A stretch of 64,000 nucleotides of DNA from an uncultured Clostridia bacterium (GCA_948676835.1 CAPOZU010000001.1:62001-126000), one strand, 5' to 3'; numbered from the stretch's first letter, positions 53,918 to 63,621 are shown. The notes: generated from the letters alone by a model not told the origin. Numbers and translations are program-made.

Positions 53918-54646
53918 CTACATATTATCTTTTACTAAAATATAAAATTCTCCTTTGCTTGTATCTAATTCATTTATATGATTTTTAAAAACATTTATAC
54001 TTTCTAAATTTCTAGGTATTATTGGTTGTTCATCTTGATAAATACTTATAATCTCCCCTTTTTCATTTTTTATAATATATAAAAATTCTAATTCAGAACT
54101 TCTAAAATTATATTTATTTAAAATAGAAAATTTATTATTTTCATAAATATCACTTTTTATTAATTCACTATTTTTATCAAACTTTTGATATACAATAGCT
54201 TTCCAATATAAATTATTATAAAAATAGTAATAATCATATATTGATTTATCAATATTATAAGTATCTGAATAAAATTTATAATCATAAAATCCTATATTAA
54301 CAGAACTCAAATCTTCATTTACATCTACTATAATATTGTTTTGTAATTCATAACTTTTATTAATAGAGCATTGATAAATCTTCCCATTTATTTCACTATA
54401 TGATCCTGTTCCAATATTTTTAAATTCATTAACATTATATATAGGAATAATACTGTCACTTTCTGCATATAAATTTCGCTCTATTTCATTTTCATTTTTT
54501 GAATACATTTGCTTTATTTCTATATCTTTTGAAATTTGTATTTTTTCTTTATCACTAATTATTGAATAAATTGTTAATGTAAATATAAGCAAAAAAAGCA
54601 TTATAAATAAAACAATTAGTGAAATAATTCCATTTTCCTTTTTCAT
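53918..54646 (-). CDS. membrane-anchored protein, pseudopilin-like N-terminus, unknown
   Basis: 242 residues. Begins MKKENGIISLIVLFIMLFLL: short basic leader, Gly, Ile, then a 20-residue hydrophobic helix, as in type IV pilins but without the Glu5. The rest is a polar outer domain rich in Tyr/Asn (YNIDKSIYDYYYFYNN) and ends in a basic Asn. Between spoIVA and the germination operon, transcribed away from the latter. It may be spore related; no family recognised. Confidence 0.65.
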   Translation of the reverse strand: MKKENGIISLIVLFIMLFLLIFTLTIYSIISDKEKIQISKDIEIKQMYSKNENEIERNLYAESDSIIPIYNVNEFKNIGTGSYSEINGKIYQCSINKSYELQNNIIVDVNEDLSSVNIGFYDYKFYSDTYNIDKSIYDYYYFYNNLYWKAIVYQKFDKNSELIKSDIYENNKFSILNKYNFRSSELEFLYIIKNEKGEIISIYQDEQPIIPRNLESINVFKNHINELDTSKGEFYILVKDNM

Positions 54647-54764
54647 TTTTTCCTCTTTTCTAATTAATTATATTATAGAATAAAACAATTTGTAAAGTAA
54701 GACAGAATATTTAGAAAGAAATTGTAAATAATAGATAAAAAGTAAATTTAGTATGGAGAAATAA

Positions 54765-56424
54765 ATGAAAAAAAATTTTTTTAATAATTTATTTGAATAT
54801 AAAGAGCAAGATGAATACGAATTTATTCTTCCCAAGACAGCTAACAATATTAATCTTGAAGAATTTGATAAAAAAGATACTCATACAGTATCTCCTGATT
54901 TGAAAAAGAACTTAGATTATTTGAAAGTAAAATTTAATATGTTAATTAACAGTGATATAAAAATTAGAGAATTCACTATTAGTATAAAACCAAAAAAATA
55001 TTCTGCCTTTATTATTTATATAGATGGAATGGTAAGTGGCACTGCAATAAATGATTTTATACTAAAACCGCTTCTATTAAAAAATTCTATTAAAATGAAA
55101 GCTGAAAGTACTGAAATAATTCAAAAGAAACTTTTAAACTTCAATTTAGAAAAATTTTTATATGCAAACCTTATACCTCAAAATAGTATAAATGCTGAAA
55201 AAGAATTAGAGAAAATAGTTTCTAATATAAATGCAGGATTTTGTGTTTTATTTGTAGATACTTTAGATACTGCAATAGCGATTGAAACTAAAGGGTTTGA
55301 AGGAAGAAGTGTTGCTGAACCTGTTACAGAAACTGTTGTTAAAGGTTCTCATGAAGCATTTGTTGAAAATTTAAGAACAAATACATCTATGCTTAGAAAA
55401 ATTATCAATAACGAAAATTTAATTATTGAGGAATCCACTGTAGGCTCAATTAGTAATACAAAAGTCGCAATATGCTATATGAAAAATATAACAAATGATG
55501 ATTTAGTAGCAGAAGCAAAATACAGAATAAATAATCTAGAAATAGATTCTCTTCTTTCTTCTGGACAATTAGAGCAATTTATTAAAGATTCTGCCAAAAC
55601 TTCTTTTCCTCAAACAATATCAACCGAACGTCCAGATAAAACTTGTAATTACTTGTTAGAAGGAAGAGTAGCAATTATAGTAAATGGATCACCATTTTCC
55701 ATAATTTTACCTGCAGTATTAGTGGATTTTTTATATTCACCAGAAGATATTAACTTAGATTATAATTATACAAATTTTCTAAGGACATTAAGATTTTTTG
55801 CTCTATGCAGTGCACTATTACTACCCGGATTATATATTGCAATCACGACCTACCATTGTGAACTGCTACCATCAGAATTATTATTTGCAATAATTGCAGC
55901 AAGAGAAGCGATACCTTTCCCAGTATTTTTTGAAATAATTATAATGGAATTATCTTTTGAATTAATTCAAGAAGCAAGTATTAGAGTTCCATCATCTTTT
56001 AGTACTACTGTACGGAATTATTGGTGCATTAATTTTAGGTGATGCAGCCGTTTCTGCAAGTATTGTAAGTCCAATTCTTATAATAATTGTTGCTTTCACT
56101 GGAATTTCCGCATTTGCAATACCAGATAATTCTCTTAGATTTTCAATTAGAATGTTTCGATTTATGTATACTGTTTTAGGATATTTAGCAGGATTTTTAG
56201 GAATAGCTTTTGGTTTTTTTATTCATTTTCTATTAATTTCAAATAAAACATCTTTTGGACTTCCATTCTTTGCTCCATATATACCTTATAGCAATATTAA
56301 TGAAAATGAAAACTTATATATTAAACCTGTATGGAAAAGAGAAAGAAGAAACAGAAATATAAATACAAAAAAACCTTCTTCTGAAAAACATATTAGTATG
56401 TCTTGGAGGGAAAATGGAAAATAA
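54765..56424 (+). CDS. GerA-type spore germination protein (A subunit) interrupted by a +1 frameshift at a CGG codon
   Basis: Span 1660 bases (3n+1). GGAGA site before the ATG. Frame 1 covers the N-terminal GerA domain (CVLFVDTLDTAIAIETKGFE, GRSVAEPVTETVVKGSHEAF) and the first helices to IRVPSSFSTTV, then meets CGG at 56013 and stops at 56040-56042. Skipping the C gives GIIGALILGDAAV, the conserved GerA helix, and stays open to 56424 through the last two helices and a basic tail. Restored length is 552 residues. GerB starts inside the restored C-terminus (11-base overlap, GGAGGG site), which supports translation of the shifted frame. The protein is part of the germinant receptor in the inner spore membrane. 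Confidence 0.85.
56013..56015 (+). other. CGG codon at +1 frameshift site C
   Basis: Upstream frame ACT GTA CGG AAT TAT; omitting the C gives GTA GGA ATT ATT GGT GCA, restoring the GerA family sequence. The codon before is GTA (Val). Confidence 0.75.
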
Positions 56425-57517
56425 TTTTAAATTAAAAAAACATCAAGCTATTGCCTTGATAATAATAATAATGATAAATAAGTTAATACTGAATGTTCCT
56501 TTTTATATTGTAGATTTAGTAGGAAATGGTGCAATTGTTAATATAGTTTATATTTCTATAATAGATCTTATTGGTCTTTTAGTAATAATAAAATTATTTG
56601 AAAAGTTTGATGGAAAAGATATACTAGATATTTCAGAATTTGTAGGAACCTCAAAATTAAAAGCTATAGTAGGAGTATTAAGTATTATTTTACTATTTTC
56701 TGTTGCATTTATAACAATAATAGACTTTTCAAATGTTCTTCATACAATATATTTTTCGAGTTTTCCACTTATTTATATTTTAATTTTTTTTATTACAGGA
56801 ATACTAATTGCAAATTTAATTAATTTTAGAGCAATATCAAATATAATTTCTCTTATTGCTCCATTTGCAATAATCAGTATTTTAATAACATTTTTTGCAC
56901 GAATTGGAGATTTTGATATAACAAATTTAACACCGGTTTTAGGAGAAAATTATCATACTACATTTGTTATGGGACTTCTTAACACATTTGCTATGTATTT
57001 TATAGTTTACATCTATTTTTTAAAACCACTCTTACAAAATCAAACAGAATTTAAAAAAATTTCTATAATCTCTTATATTATTTCAGTTATAATGATACTT
57101 TTAACTGTTGTACCAATTCTCACCTTGTTTAATACAGCAGATGGAAATGAACCAATAAATTCTCTTTTTCTTTTAGCAAGACAAATTGAATTTGGAAATT
57201 TTATTCAACGTGTTGATGCTATTTTCATTATGCTTTGGATTTTATCTATATATGCTTATTTGAGTTTCGTAATATTTTTAATAAACAGAATAATAAAGAA
57301 GATTATTAATATTTCTAATGAAAAAATGCTCACATTTTCTACTTGTAGCTTACTTTTTGGACTTGCACTTATTCCACTTAACATGTCTCACATACATTTT
57401 ATTGAAGATACAATATATAGGTATATGGTTATTGGTTTTATTTTCGGACTTGGAATTATACTTTTAATTTGGGCAAATATAAAATACAGAAAGGTGAATT
57501 CAGATGATAAAAAATAA
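56414..57517 (+). CDS. GerB-type spore germination protein (APC permease fold)
   Basis: 367 residues, ten helices with short loops. Start MENNFKLKKHQAIALIIIIM; YIYFLKPLLQNQTEFKK and FIQRVDAIFIMLWILS match the GerAB family. Binds germinant, usually an amino acid, in the receptor complex. GGAGGG site; overlaps GerA by 11 and GerC by 14 bases. Confidence 0.92.
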   Translation: MENNFKLKKHQAIALIIIIMINKLILNVPFYIVDLVGNGAIVNIVYISIIDLIGLLVIIKLFEKFDGKDILDISEFVGTSKLKAIVGVLSIILLFSVAFITIIDFSNVLHTIYFSSFPLIYILIFFITGILIANLINFRAISNIISLIAPFAIISILITFFARIGDFDITNLTPVLGENYHTTFVMGLLNTFAMYFIVYIYFLKPLLQNQTEFKKISIISYIISVIMILLTVVPILTLFNTADGNEPINSLFLLARQIEFGNFIQRVDAIFIMLWILSIYAYLSFVIFLINRIIKKIINISNEKMLTFSTCSLLFGLALIPLNMSHIHFIEDTIYRYMVIGFIFGLGIILLIWANIKYRKVNSDDKK

Positions 57518-58646
57518 AATAATATGTGTATTTTTATTGACATTAATTTTATTAACCTTTACTGGTTGCAATTCTACAAACACAGGAATAGATAATTACT
57601 ATTTTGTTGTATCTCTTGCAATTGATAAAACAGAAAATGATAACTTAAAAGTAAGTATTCAAATTCCTGCCTCTTCAAAATCTTCAGAAGGTTCTGGTTC
57701 TTCTCAAGCAAGTACAGCAAATATCTACACTGTTGAAGCCAAAACTATTGATGAAGCATTTATAATTTTAGATAATTATTTAAATAAAAAAATTAATTTA
57801 TCACATTGCTCTGCTTTAATTTTTTCAGAAGAGCTTGCTAAAGAAGGAATTAAAGAATATATCTACACTTTAAGTAATAATACTGAACTTAGACACACTT
57901 GTCAATTAGTTGTAAGTTCTAAAACAGCTTACGATGTTCTTGAAAAAATATCTAATTCAGAAGAATCTTTTTCATCAAAATTATTTGATTATTTAACAAC
58001 AAGTAGTGATTATACTGGTCTTACAATTAGTTCTACTTTTGGAGACTTTTTCCAGAATCTTCATGATGATAACATTCAGCCAACAGCTATATATACAAAA
58101 TTCTTTGAAGATACTGTACAGTCTTCTGGTATTGCACTATTTAAAGATGAATTTATGATTACACATGTAGATTCATTGTGTACTCTTGCTCATTCTATAT
58201 GTACAAATAAATTAGAATCTGCAACTATAACAATTGATAACCCATTTGATGAAGGTCATTATGTTGATTTAGATATTGAATTATATAAAAAAACCGATGT
58301 TGCTATTAATATCATTAATGGTACTCCTTATATTGAATTAGATGTATATCCAAAAGGAGCTATTAGAAGTTCTGGAAGTGTGTTCAACTATATAGATAAT
58401 GATAATATCACAAAACTAGAAGATGCTACTAACAAATATTTAAAAAATGTAATAACTGATTACTTATATGATATTACGAAAGAATATAATACTGATGTTA
58501 TTGGTTTTAAAGGAATTTGTCAATCAAAATACTTTACCGAAGATGAATTCGATACAGTTCATTGGGATGATGTTTTTCAAGATTCATTTTTTAATGTGAA
58601 TGTAAAAAGTGAAGTAAATTCTAGTAATTTATTTAATAAAGAATAG
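57504..58646 (+). CDS. Ger(x)C spore germination lipoprotein
   Basis: 380 residues. Lipoprotein signal with LTFTGCNSTN (lipid on Cys22). A conserved VVSLAIDKTENDNLKVSIQI start of domain 1 follows, and further on STFGDFFQNLHDDNIQPTAI and GIALFKDEFMITH (domain 2). It ends in the GerC C-terminal domain with a KYLKNVITDYLYDITKEYN helix. Third receptor subunit, anchored on the outer face of the inner spore membrane. AAAGGTG site before the ATG. Confidence 0.93.
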   Translation: MIKNKIICVFLLTLILLTFTGCNSTNTGIDNYYFVVSLAIDKTENDNLKVSIQIPASSKSSEGSGSSQASTANIYTVEAKTIDEAFIILDNYLNKKINLSHCSALIFSEELAKEGIKEYIYTLSNNTELRHTCQLVVSSKTAYDVLEKISNSEESFSSKLFDYLTTSSDYTGLTISSTFGDFFQNLHDDNIQPTAIYTKFFEDTVQSSGIALFKDEFMITHVDSLCTLAHSICTNKLESATITIDNPFDEGHYVDLDIELYKKTDVAINIINGTPYIELDVYPKGAIRSSGSVFNYIDNDNITKLEDATNKYLKNVITDYLYDITKEYNTDVIGFKGICQSKYFTEDEFDTVHWDDVFQDSFFNVNVKSEVNSSNLFNKE

Positions 58647-58668
58647 AATTTAGAAGGGATTTAAACTT

Positions 58669-58836
58669 ATGAAATATTTATTTATTTTTATTTTAATTCT
58701 TGGTTTTTTAAAATCTTTTTATTATGGACTATTTGAAATTAAAGAAAAAGAGAATAAGTATGGTGGAATTGCTGTAATTTTTATAGCAATTCTTGGACTT
58801 ATTCTCCCAACTGCATTATTATTTATCTTATACTAG
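58669..58836 (+). CDS. 55-residue two-helix membrane protein, fourth gene of the ger operon
   Basis: Begins MKYLFIFILILGFLKSFYYG and ends with AILGLILPTALLFILY; two hydrophobic helices joined by a charged loop (EIKEKENKYGG). AAGGG site 10 bases before the ATG, 22 bases after the gerC stop. The size and topology match the small GerD/GerX-like accessory subunits seen at the end of some receptor operons (a D-subunit), by analogy only. Its stop overlaps the telA stop in a shared CTAG. Confidence 0.72.
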   Translation: MKYLFIFILILGFLKSFYYGLFEIKEKENKYGGIAVIFIAILGLILPTALLFILY

Positions 58837-59993
58837 TCTTTCTTTACTTTAATTTCTAATAATTTGTCTTTTAACTCTTTTTCAATATTAACAAGTTCTT
58901 TTTCTGCTTCAATTCTCTTTTCTCTTCCTTTTTCATGAATTTCAAGAACTTTATCTAAAGTTTCGATTATATCTTTATTAGTTTGTTGAAGAGTTTCTAC
59001 ATTTACTATTGCTTTTTCTGATTCTTCTGCAATCTCAATAGTGCCTTGTTTTAGCATTTCACTATTTTTCTTTAGCATTTCATTAGTTGTATCTGTTACA
59101 GACTTTTGAACTTCTAATGCACTTTTTGAATTAGCAAGGCCTAAAGCTATAACTATTTGATTTTTCCATAGTGGAATTGTATTTATTAAAGAACTTTGTA
59201 TTTTCTCAACTAATTCACTATCATTGTTTTGAATTAGTCTTATTTGTGGTGCCATTTGAATTGAAATAATTCTTGTTGTTTTTAAATCATAAATTTTCTT
59301 TTCAAATCTATTTATCATATTTACCATATCATTTGCTTTTTGAGCATCAGCTTGGTCCCCAGTTTCTGTTGCTTTTTTTTGTAATTCTGGTAAAATAACA
59401 TTTCTTAATTCTTCTAATTTCTTTTCACCAGCTATAATATAAAGTGAAATTTCTTTAAAATATTCTAAATTTTTATCATACATTGTATCAAAAATTGTGA
59501 TATCCTTTAGCATTTTTATTTTTTGTGTTTCTAATTGCTTTTCAATTTTATCAACATTATGAGAAACTTGATCATATTTTGCTATCATTTTCTCAATTTG
59601 TTTCTTAGCATTAAAAAATATTGCTTTTAATCCTTTAGGACTCATTGTTTCTGGTACATCTGTATCAAAGTTTTTCACTTGAACAACTAAATCAGTTAAT
59701 AATTCTCCAACTTCTCCTGCATTTTTTGTTTTAACACTGTTTAATACACTATCAGAAAAATCTGATATTTTATTTTGAGCAGCTGCTCCAAATTGTAATA
59801 CTTGAGTAGAATCTGTTACATCAATTTTTGTACAAAATTCATCTATTGCATCTTTTTCTTCTTTTGAAAGTAATTCATAATTTAATGAACTTTCTACTTT
59901 TTCATCTGTTACCTTTTCTCCTGTTAAAATTTCCTTTTCAATTTTTTCTGATTCCATTTTGGGCTCAACTTTTAACTCTAATACTTCACTCAT
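58833..59993 (-). CDS. telA: TelA family toxic anion resistance protein
   Basis: 386 residues. Helical throughout with long coiled coils. An IDVTDSTQVLQFGAAAQNKI segment near 52-71 and TSGLTNP-like helices after, PLWKNQIVIALGLANSKSAL near 275 and NEMLKKNSEMLKQGT near 308 match the TelA/YaaN family. In other Bacillota it is paired with xpaC; the family is linked to tellurite and envelope stress, mechanism unsettled. Last gene of a four-gene operon. Confidence 0.92.
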   Translation of the reverse strand: MSEVLELKVEPKMESEKIEKEILTGEKVTDEKVESSLNYELLSKEEKDAIDEFCTKIDVTDSTQVLQFGAAAQNKISDFSDSVLNSVKTKNAGEVGELLTDLVVQVKNFDTDVPETMSPKGLKAIFFNAKKQIEKMIAKYDQVSHNVDKIEKQLETQKIKMLKDITIFDTMYDKNLEYFKEISLYIIAGEKKLEELRNVILPELQKKATETGDQADAQKANDMVNMINRFEKKIYDLKTTRIISIQMAPQIRLIQNNDSELVEKIQSSLINTIPLWKNQIVIALGLANSKSALEVQKSVTDTTNEMLKKNSEMLKQGTIEIAEESEKAIVNVETLQQTNKDIIETLDKVLEIHEKGREKRIEAEKELVNIEKELKDKLLEIKVKKD

Positions 59994-60022
59994 TATTTTT
60001 CCTCCATATTTTTTATTTATGA

Positions 60023-61159
60023 TTAATTGCCTAGATATTCTATTAATCTATCATACATAGACATTTTTAAACTTGAAACAGTTTTTGTTATTGTTTGTGG
60101 AATACCTGAAATTCCTACTTTTGAAACATCATAATTTCCAATTCCTACACCAGTTCTAAATCCATACTTTTCCCAAGCAATTTGACATATTTCTTGATCA
60201 TCAAAAATTTTATTATATTCGTTTCCGTTTTCAGTAAATGTTGCTATACAATGAGAATTCCATATTGTTGGTGATGGATAAAGAATTCTTATATGGTCTT
60301 TTACTTGTTTAAAACCTTCTGGATTTGAAGTTGCAAATTCAATTATTGACTTTTCATAATCAACAATGATTGGTTCTCCACCCATACCAGTTTTTAAATA
60401 TCTTTCAAATAAATCTGCTGGTGTATTATTCATATATCCAGACTTTACATAGAATTCTTTTAGTTTAGGTAAATTTTCCTCTAAATTACCTTCTGTAACA
60501 CTTCCTCCACTCATAATAGAAAGTAATAATCCATAATAAGTAGCTCCTGGTGATGAAGTAACTGGATCTGTAGATGCTATATTAATATTTCCATATAACA
60601 TATCTAATCCTATATCTGACCATTTTTTACCTTCTAGAATGTATGTTAAAAGCTTATCCATATCTGTTATATAATATACACCATCTTGATTTGTAACTAT
60701 ATTCTCAAGTACTAAGCTATCCACAATTGTATCCCAACTATAAATTACAATAGGAGTATTTAATGTTAGTCCACCTTCTAAAACTCTATTTCTATCAGCT
60801 TCTCCTTTTGATTTATCTGGTGATAATCTATAATAATCTAAAAATCTTTGATCAGAACAAAACATTAAATCATAATTTGATCCATCTTTTCTAACTAATG
60901 GTTCTTTTACAATTTTTCCATTACTCCAAGAATCATATATAGCATTTATTCCATACTTTTCTCTCATAATTTCATTAACTCTAGTATCTGCTATAAAATC
61001 TTCTTTTCCTCCTCCAACAGCAATTGTTACATCTGTTAGTGCTTTATTATCTAAATCAGATACATTTGGATCGCTATTATATTCTGTAAACACCTTTATT
61101 CCAATCATTAAGCATATTAAAACAGCTAATATTGCAATTCCTAAAACCTTTTTATTCAC
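60023..61159 (-). CDS. membrane-anchored solute-binding-like protein of the telA operon
   Basis: 378 residues. Uncleaved or cleaved signal helix (about 5-24), then a periplasmic-binding-protein type II fold: DVTIAVGGGKEDF, YDLMFCSDQRFLDYY, TLNTPIVIYSW and STDPVTSSPGATYYGLLLS. The fold matches the binding half of the VWA protein at the head of the operon, with the same SxPGATxYGLL/NSGATAYLGLL position. No transporter genes lie near, so it is probably a sensor or ligand-binding domain. Confidence 0.83.
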   Translation of the reverse strand: MNKKVLGIAILAVLICLMIGIKVFTEYNSDPNVSDLDNKALTDVTIAVGGGKEDFIADTRVNEIMREKYGINAIYDSWSNGKIVKEPLVRKDGSNYDLMFCSDQRFLDYYRLSPDKSKGEADRNRVLEGGLTLNTPIVIYSWDTIVDSLVLENIVTNQDGVYYITDMDKLLTYILEGKKWSDIGLDMLYGNINIASTDPVTSSPGATYYGLLLSIMSGGSVTEGNLEENLPKLKEFYVKSGYMNNTPADLFERYLKTGMGGEPIIVDYEKSIIEFATSNPEGFKQVKDHIRILYPSPTIWNSHCIATFTENGNEYNKIFDDQEICQIAWEKYGFRTGVGIGNYDVSKVGISGIPQTITKTVSSLKMSMYDRLIEYLGN

Positions 61160-61174
61160 TTAGCTTTCCCCCTT

Positions 61175-61804
61175 CTATTTTATATCAAAATCATTATCTG
61201 TATTTAAACCTTCTGATTTAAGCATTGTTTCAAAAACTTTTAATTCTGCATCTGTATCAATAATTTCTGATTGAAATAAATTTGATAATTGCATTTTTAA
61301 AGAATTATTTATTTTTATAATCATTTGCTTTGTATTTTCCATTGATTTATTTATTTCTTTTGTATTTAAATATTGATTTTCCATATTATCATATGTTATT
61401 AAAATCTTTAATGTTGTTGGTAAATAATAATTTAAAAAGTTTTGAGCCTTATTTAATTTTGATGGATTTTTAGAAATTTCATCTATTATTTTGGCTGATG
61501 TATCATGAATTTCATCTATATTTCTTACCAATTCTTTATCATCAATTTTATTCATAACTTCATATATTTTAGCATTTTGCTTTTTAGCAGTATTTAAAAT
61601 ATCATAAAAGTTTTGCATACTATCTTTTTTTACATAGTTACTTTTGGCATCTGATAACAATAAGTTTCCTGCTCCATAGGCTATAGCAGCAATTCCTAAT
61701 GATGGTAATAATGATACATTTAAAGCTAAATATGGTATTGCAAAAAAAGTACCGCCTATTAGAGCTGAAATTATAGGTTTTTTACTATTCTCATTCTTAT
61801 TCAT
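61175..61804 (-). CDS. xpaC: XpaC-like protein (5-bromo-4-chloroindolyl phosphate hydrolysis family)
   Basis: 209 residues. Two N-terminal helices (about 12-48, ALIGGTFFAIPYLALNVSLL), then a helical cytoplasmic region: QKLLNYYLPTTLKILITYD-like segment (FLNYYLPTTLKILITYDNME) and a KINNSLKMQLSNLFQSEI helix. XpaC and TelA are neighbours in several Bacillota. Start is 2 bases after the VWA protein stop. Confidence 0.9.
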   Translation of the reverse strand: MNKNENSKKPIISALIGGTFFAIPYLALNVSLLPSLGIAAIAYGAGNLLLSDAKSNYVKKDSMQNFYDILNTAKKQNAKIYEVMNKIDDKELVRNIDEIHDTSAKIIDEISKNPSKLNKAQNFLNYYLPTTLKILITYDNMENQYLNTKEINKSMENTKQMIIKINNSLKMQLSNLFQSEIIDTDAELKVFETMLKSEGLNTDNDFDIK

Positions 61805-61805
61805 T

Positions 61806-63458
61806 TTAATTGTATCCTCTCACCTCTTTAAAAGCTTTTAATAAATCTGTTTTTCCATCAAAAATTTTTCCATTTGTTAAATCTGCAATATCTTGCAATT
61901 CATATTCATATGCATCCCCAAACATAATTGAATATATTGGAATTTGCTTATTTACAATTTTATAGTAGCTAGAAAGATTAGAAAAACTTCCCATATTAGA
62001 CTGTCCATCTGTCATTAAAACTATTGAAACATTATATTTATCTAAATGTTCTTTATTTAGTAATTCTATTGCTTCTACTGATGTTTCATATATATTTGTA
62101 GATCCTTTCGGAATCTGACTTGTTATTTTATTCTTTAATTCTGAAATTGTATATCCTTCTTTAGTACTCCATGTTGCTAAAACATTTGTACTAAATGGTA
62201 TTATTGTTATTTGATCTTTTTCTGTAAATTGCAATAAATCTTTTTTGGCAAGATCTTCATTTAATATATAATTCATTGCATCAACTAACTCTTTATTTCC
62301 TTGACCTTTCATACTTCCTGAATAATCTAAACAGAAGACTGTATGAACTGGCTTTCTAAGTTCTGACTGGTACATAGCCAGTGCTTCTTGTATAATATCT
62401 GTACTTGGAAATTTTATTGGTACTATATATCTATTTGTATCTATTCCCCAATTTGGATTAAATATTGTTTTATCAGCATTTGAATTTATTCCACCATACC
62501 AAGTTCTTCTTCCAAGTTTTGCAAGTTCGTTTTGTCCTTCTGAACTTAATATATAATTTTGAATAACTTCAAAACTATCTTTTTTTTCTTCTATTCCATT
62601 ATCAATATATGCAAATGGAGAATCCGAAATTGAAACTCCATCAATTGGATAAAGCGCATATAATGTTTCTTTATTATCCTGAGATAATTTTTGGTTTATA
62701 TTTATTATTGAAGATTCATATGTTACTACAGCTTCATAAGAACCATTTATAAATAATTCTTCTAAAAAATCTTCACTACCAGATGATCTTTCTAATCCTT
62801 CAAACAATGAAATAAGTTCATTTTTAACATTATTATTTTCTATATTTTCTAATTTCAAGACTTCTGGACTACCAGCAATAGAAGATAATAACCCTAAATA
62901 TGCTGTTGCTCCAGAGTTTGTTTGTGTGGGATTTGACATACTAAATTTTAATTTTCTATTCTTTATTGCATTTACAATATCTGATATATAAATTTCTTTA
63001 TTTTTAAATCCAAGCTCATCTGCTTTAGATTCTTTTATAGCAAATACAACTGGATTAGTACTTGTTGATTTTGAATTTGAAACAATAACATTTTTATTTA
63101 ACATATATAACCATATTGAATTTGAAGTCCATACTGCATCATATTCTTCGCCAGAATTCAATTTTTCCATAATATCTAATGTTCCAGCATATTCAAAAGA
63201 TACATCTATTCCTTTAGTTTCTGCATATTCTGTTATCATTTGCTCCATATCTTCATTTTCTGAACTAGATATTATTCTAAAAGTATCATCTTCAATAATT
63301 TCACTATTATCTTGATTATCTATATAATCTATCTTTCCATCATTAAAATCATTTACAGCAATTATTATACATCCCATTAATATAATAAATAATGGAATTA
63401 TTACACTATTTAAGCTCTTTTGTTGTTTCAAATTAAATCCTCCAAAAATAAATTTCAA
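61806..63458 (-). CDS. solute-binding domain fused to a von Willebrand factor A domain
   Basis: 550 residues. N-terminal membrane helix (about 14-32), then a binding-protein fold (45-340) with DAVWTSNSIWLYML, NPTQTNSGATAYLGLLS and SPFAYIDNGI. C-terminal VWA domain (about 360-545) with an intact MIDAS motif DYSGS (VFCLDYSGSMKGQGNKE), a Thr in PKGSTNIYE and LMTDGQS. The fusion suggests a metal-dependent adhesion or ligand-sensing protein at the cell surface controlling TelA/XpaC. First gene of the operon. Confidence 0.9.
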   Translation of the reverse strand: MKFIFGGFNLKQQKSLNSVIIPLFIILMGCIIIAVNDFNDGKIDYIDNQDNSEIIEDDTFRIISSSENEDMEQMITEYAETKGIDVSFEYAGTLDIMEKLNSGEEYDAVWTSNSIWLYMLNKNVIVSNSKSTSTNPVVFAIKESKADELGFKNKEIYISDIVNAIKNRKLKFSMSNPTQTNSGATAYLGLLSSIAGSPEVLKLENIENNNVKNELISLFEGLERSSGSEDFLEELFINGSYEAVVTYESSIININQKLSQDNKETLYALYPIDGVSISDSPFAYIDNGIEEKKDSFEVIQNYILSSEGQNELAKLGRRTWYGGINSNADKTIFNPNWGIDTNRYIVPIKFPSTDIIQEALAMYQSELRKPVHTVFCLDYSGSMKGQGNKELVDAMNYILNEDLAKKDLLQFTEKDQITIIPFSTNVLATWSTKEGYTISELKNKITSQIPKGSTNIYETSVEAIELLNKEHLDKYNVSIVLMTDGQSNMGSFSNLSSYYKIVNKQIPIYSIMFGDAYEYELQDIADLTNGKIFDGKTDLLKAFKEVRGYN

Positions 63459-63462
63459 TACT

Positions 63463-63491
63463 ATTTTATTTTATTTTTACTTTTTTGTAAA
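63463..63491 (-). promoter_or_regulatory. promoter of the telA operon
   Basis: On the minus strand: -35 TTTACA (63486-63491), 17-nt spacer, -10 TAAAAT (63463-63468). The -10 is so close to the ATG at 63458 that the transcript would be leaderless or nearly so, which conflicts with the GGAGG before the ATG; low confidence. Confidence 0.25.
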
Positions 63492-63615
63492 CAAAATAAA
63501 TGAATTATTTTTATCTACTTTTACTTTCTACATTTAATATAATTATTTTCCGAAAAACACCATTATTCATGAAACTTTCTTATAAAGTATTGATTCAAAA
63601 GGAAAAATATGTTAC

Positions 63616-63621
63616 TATAAT
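63616..63621 (+). promoter_or_regulatory. -10 element of the efp promoter
   Basis: TATAAT, with TTCAAA 16 nt upstream as the only -35 candidate; about 38 bases before the ATG. Confidence 0.45.

Noticed and set aside
54647..54764. Sigma-G-type promoter for the ger operon
   Set aside because: Candidate boxes are AT-rich matches that occur equally often by chance in this sequence.
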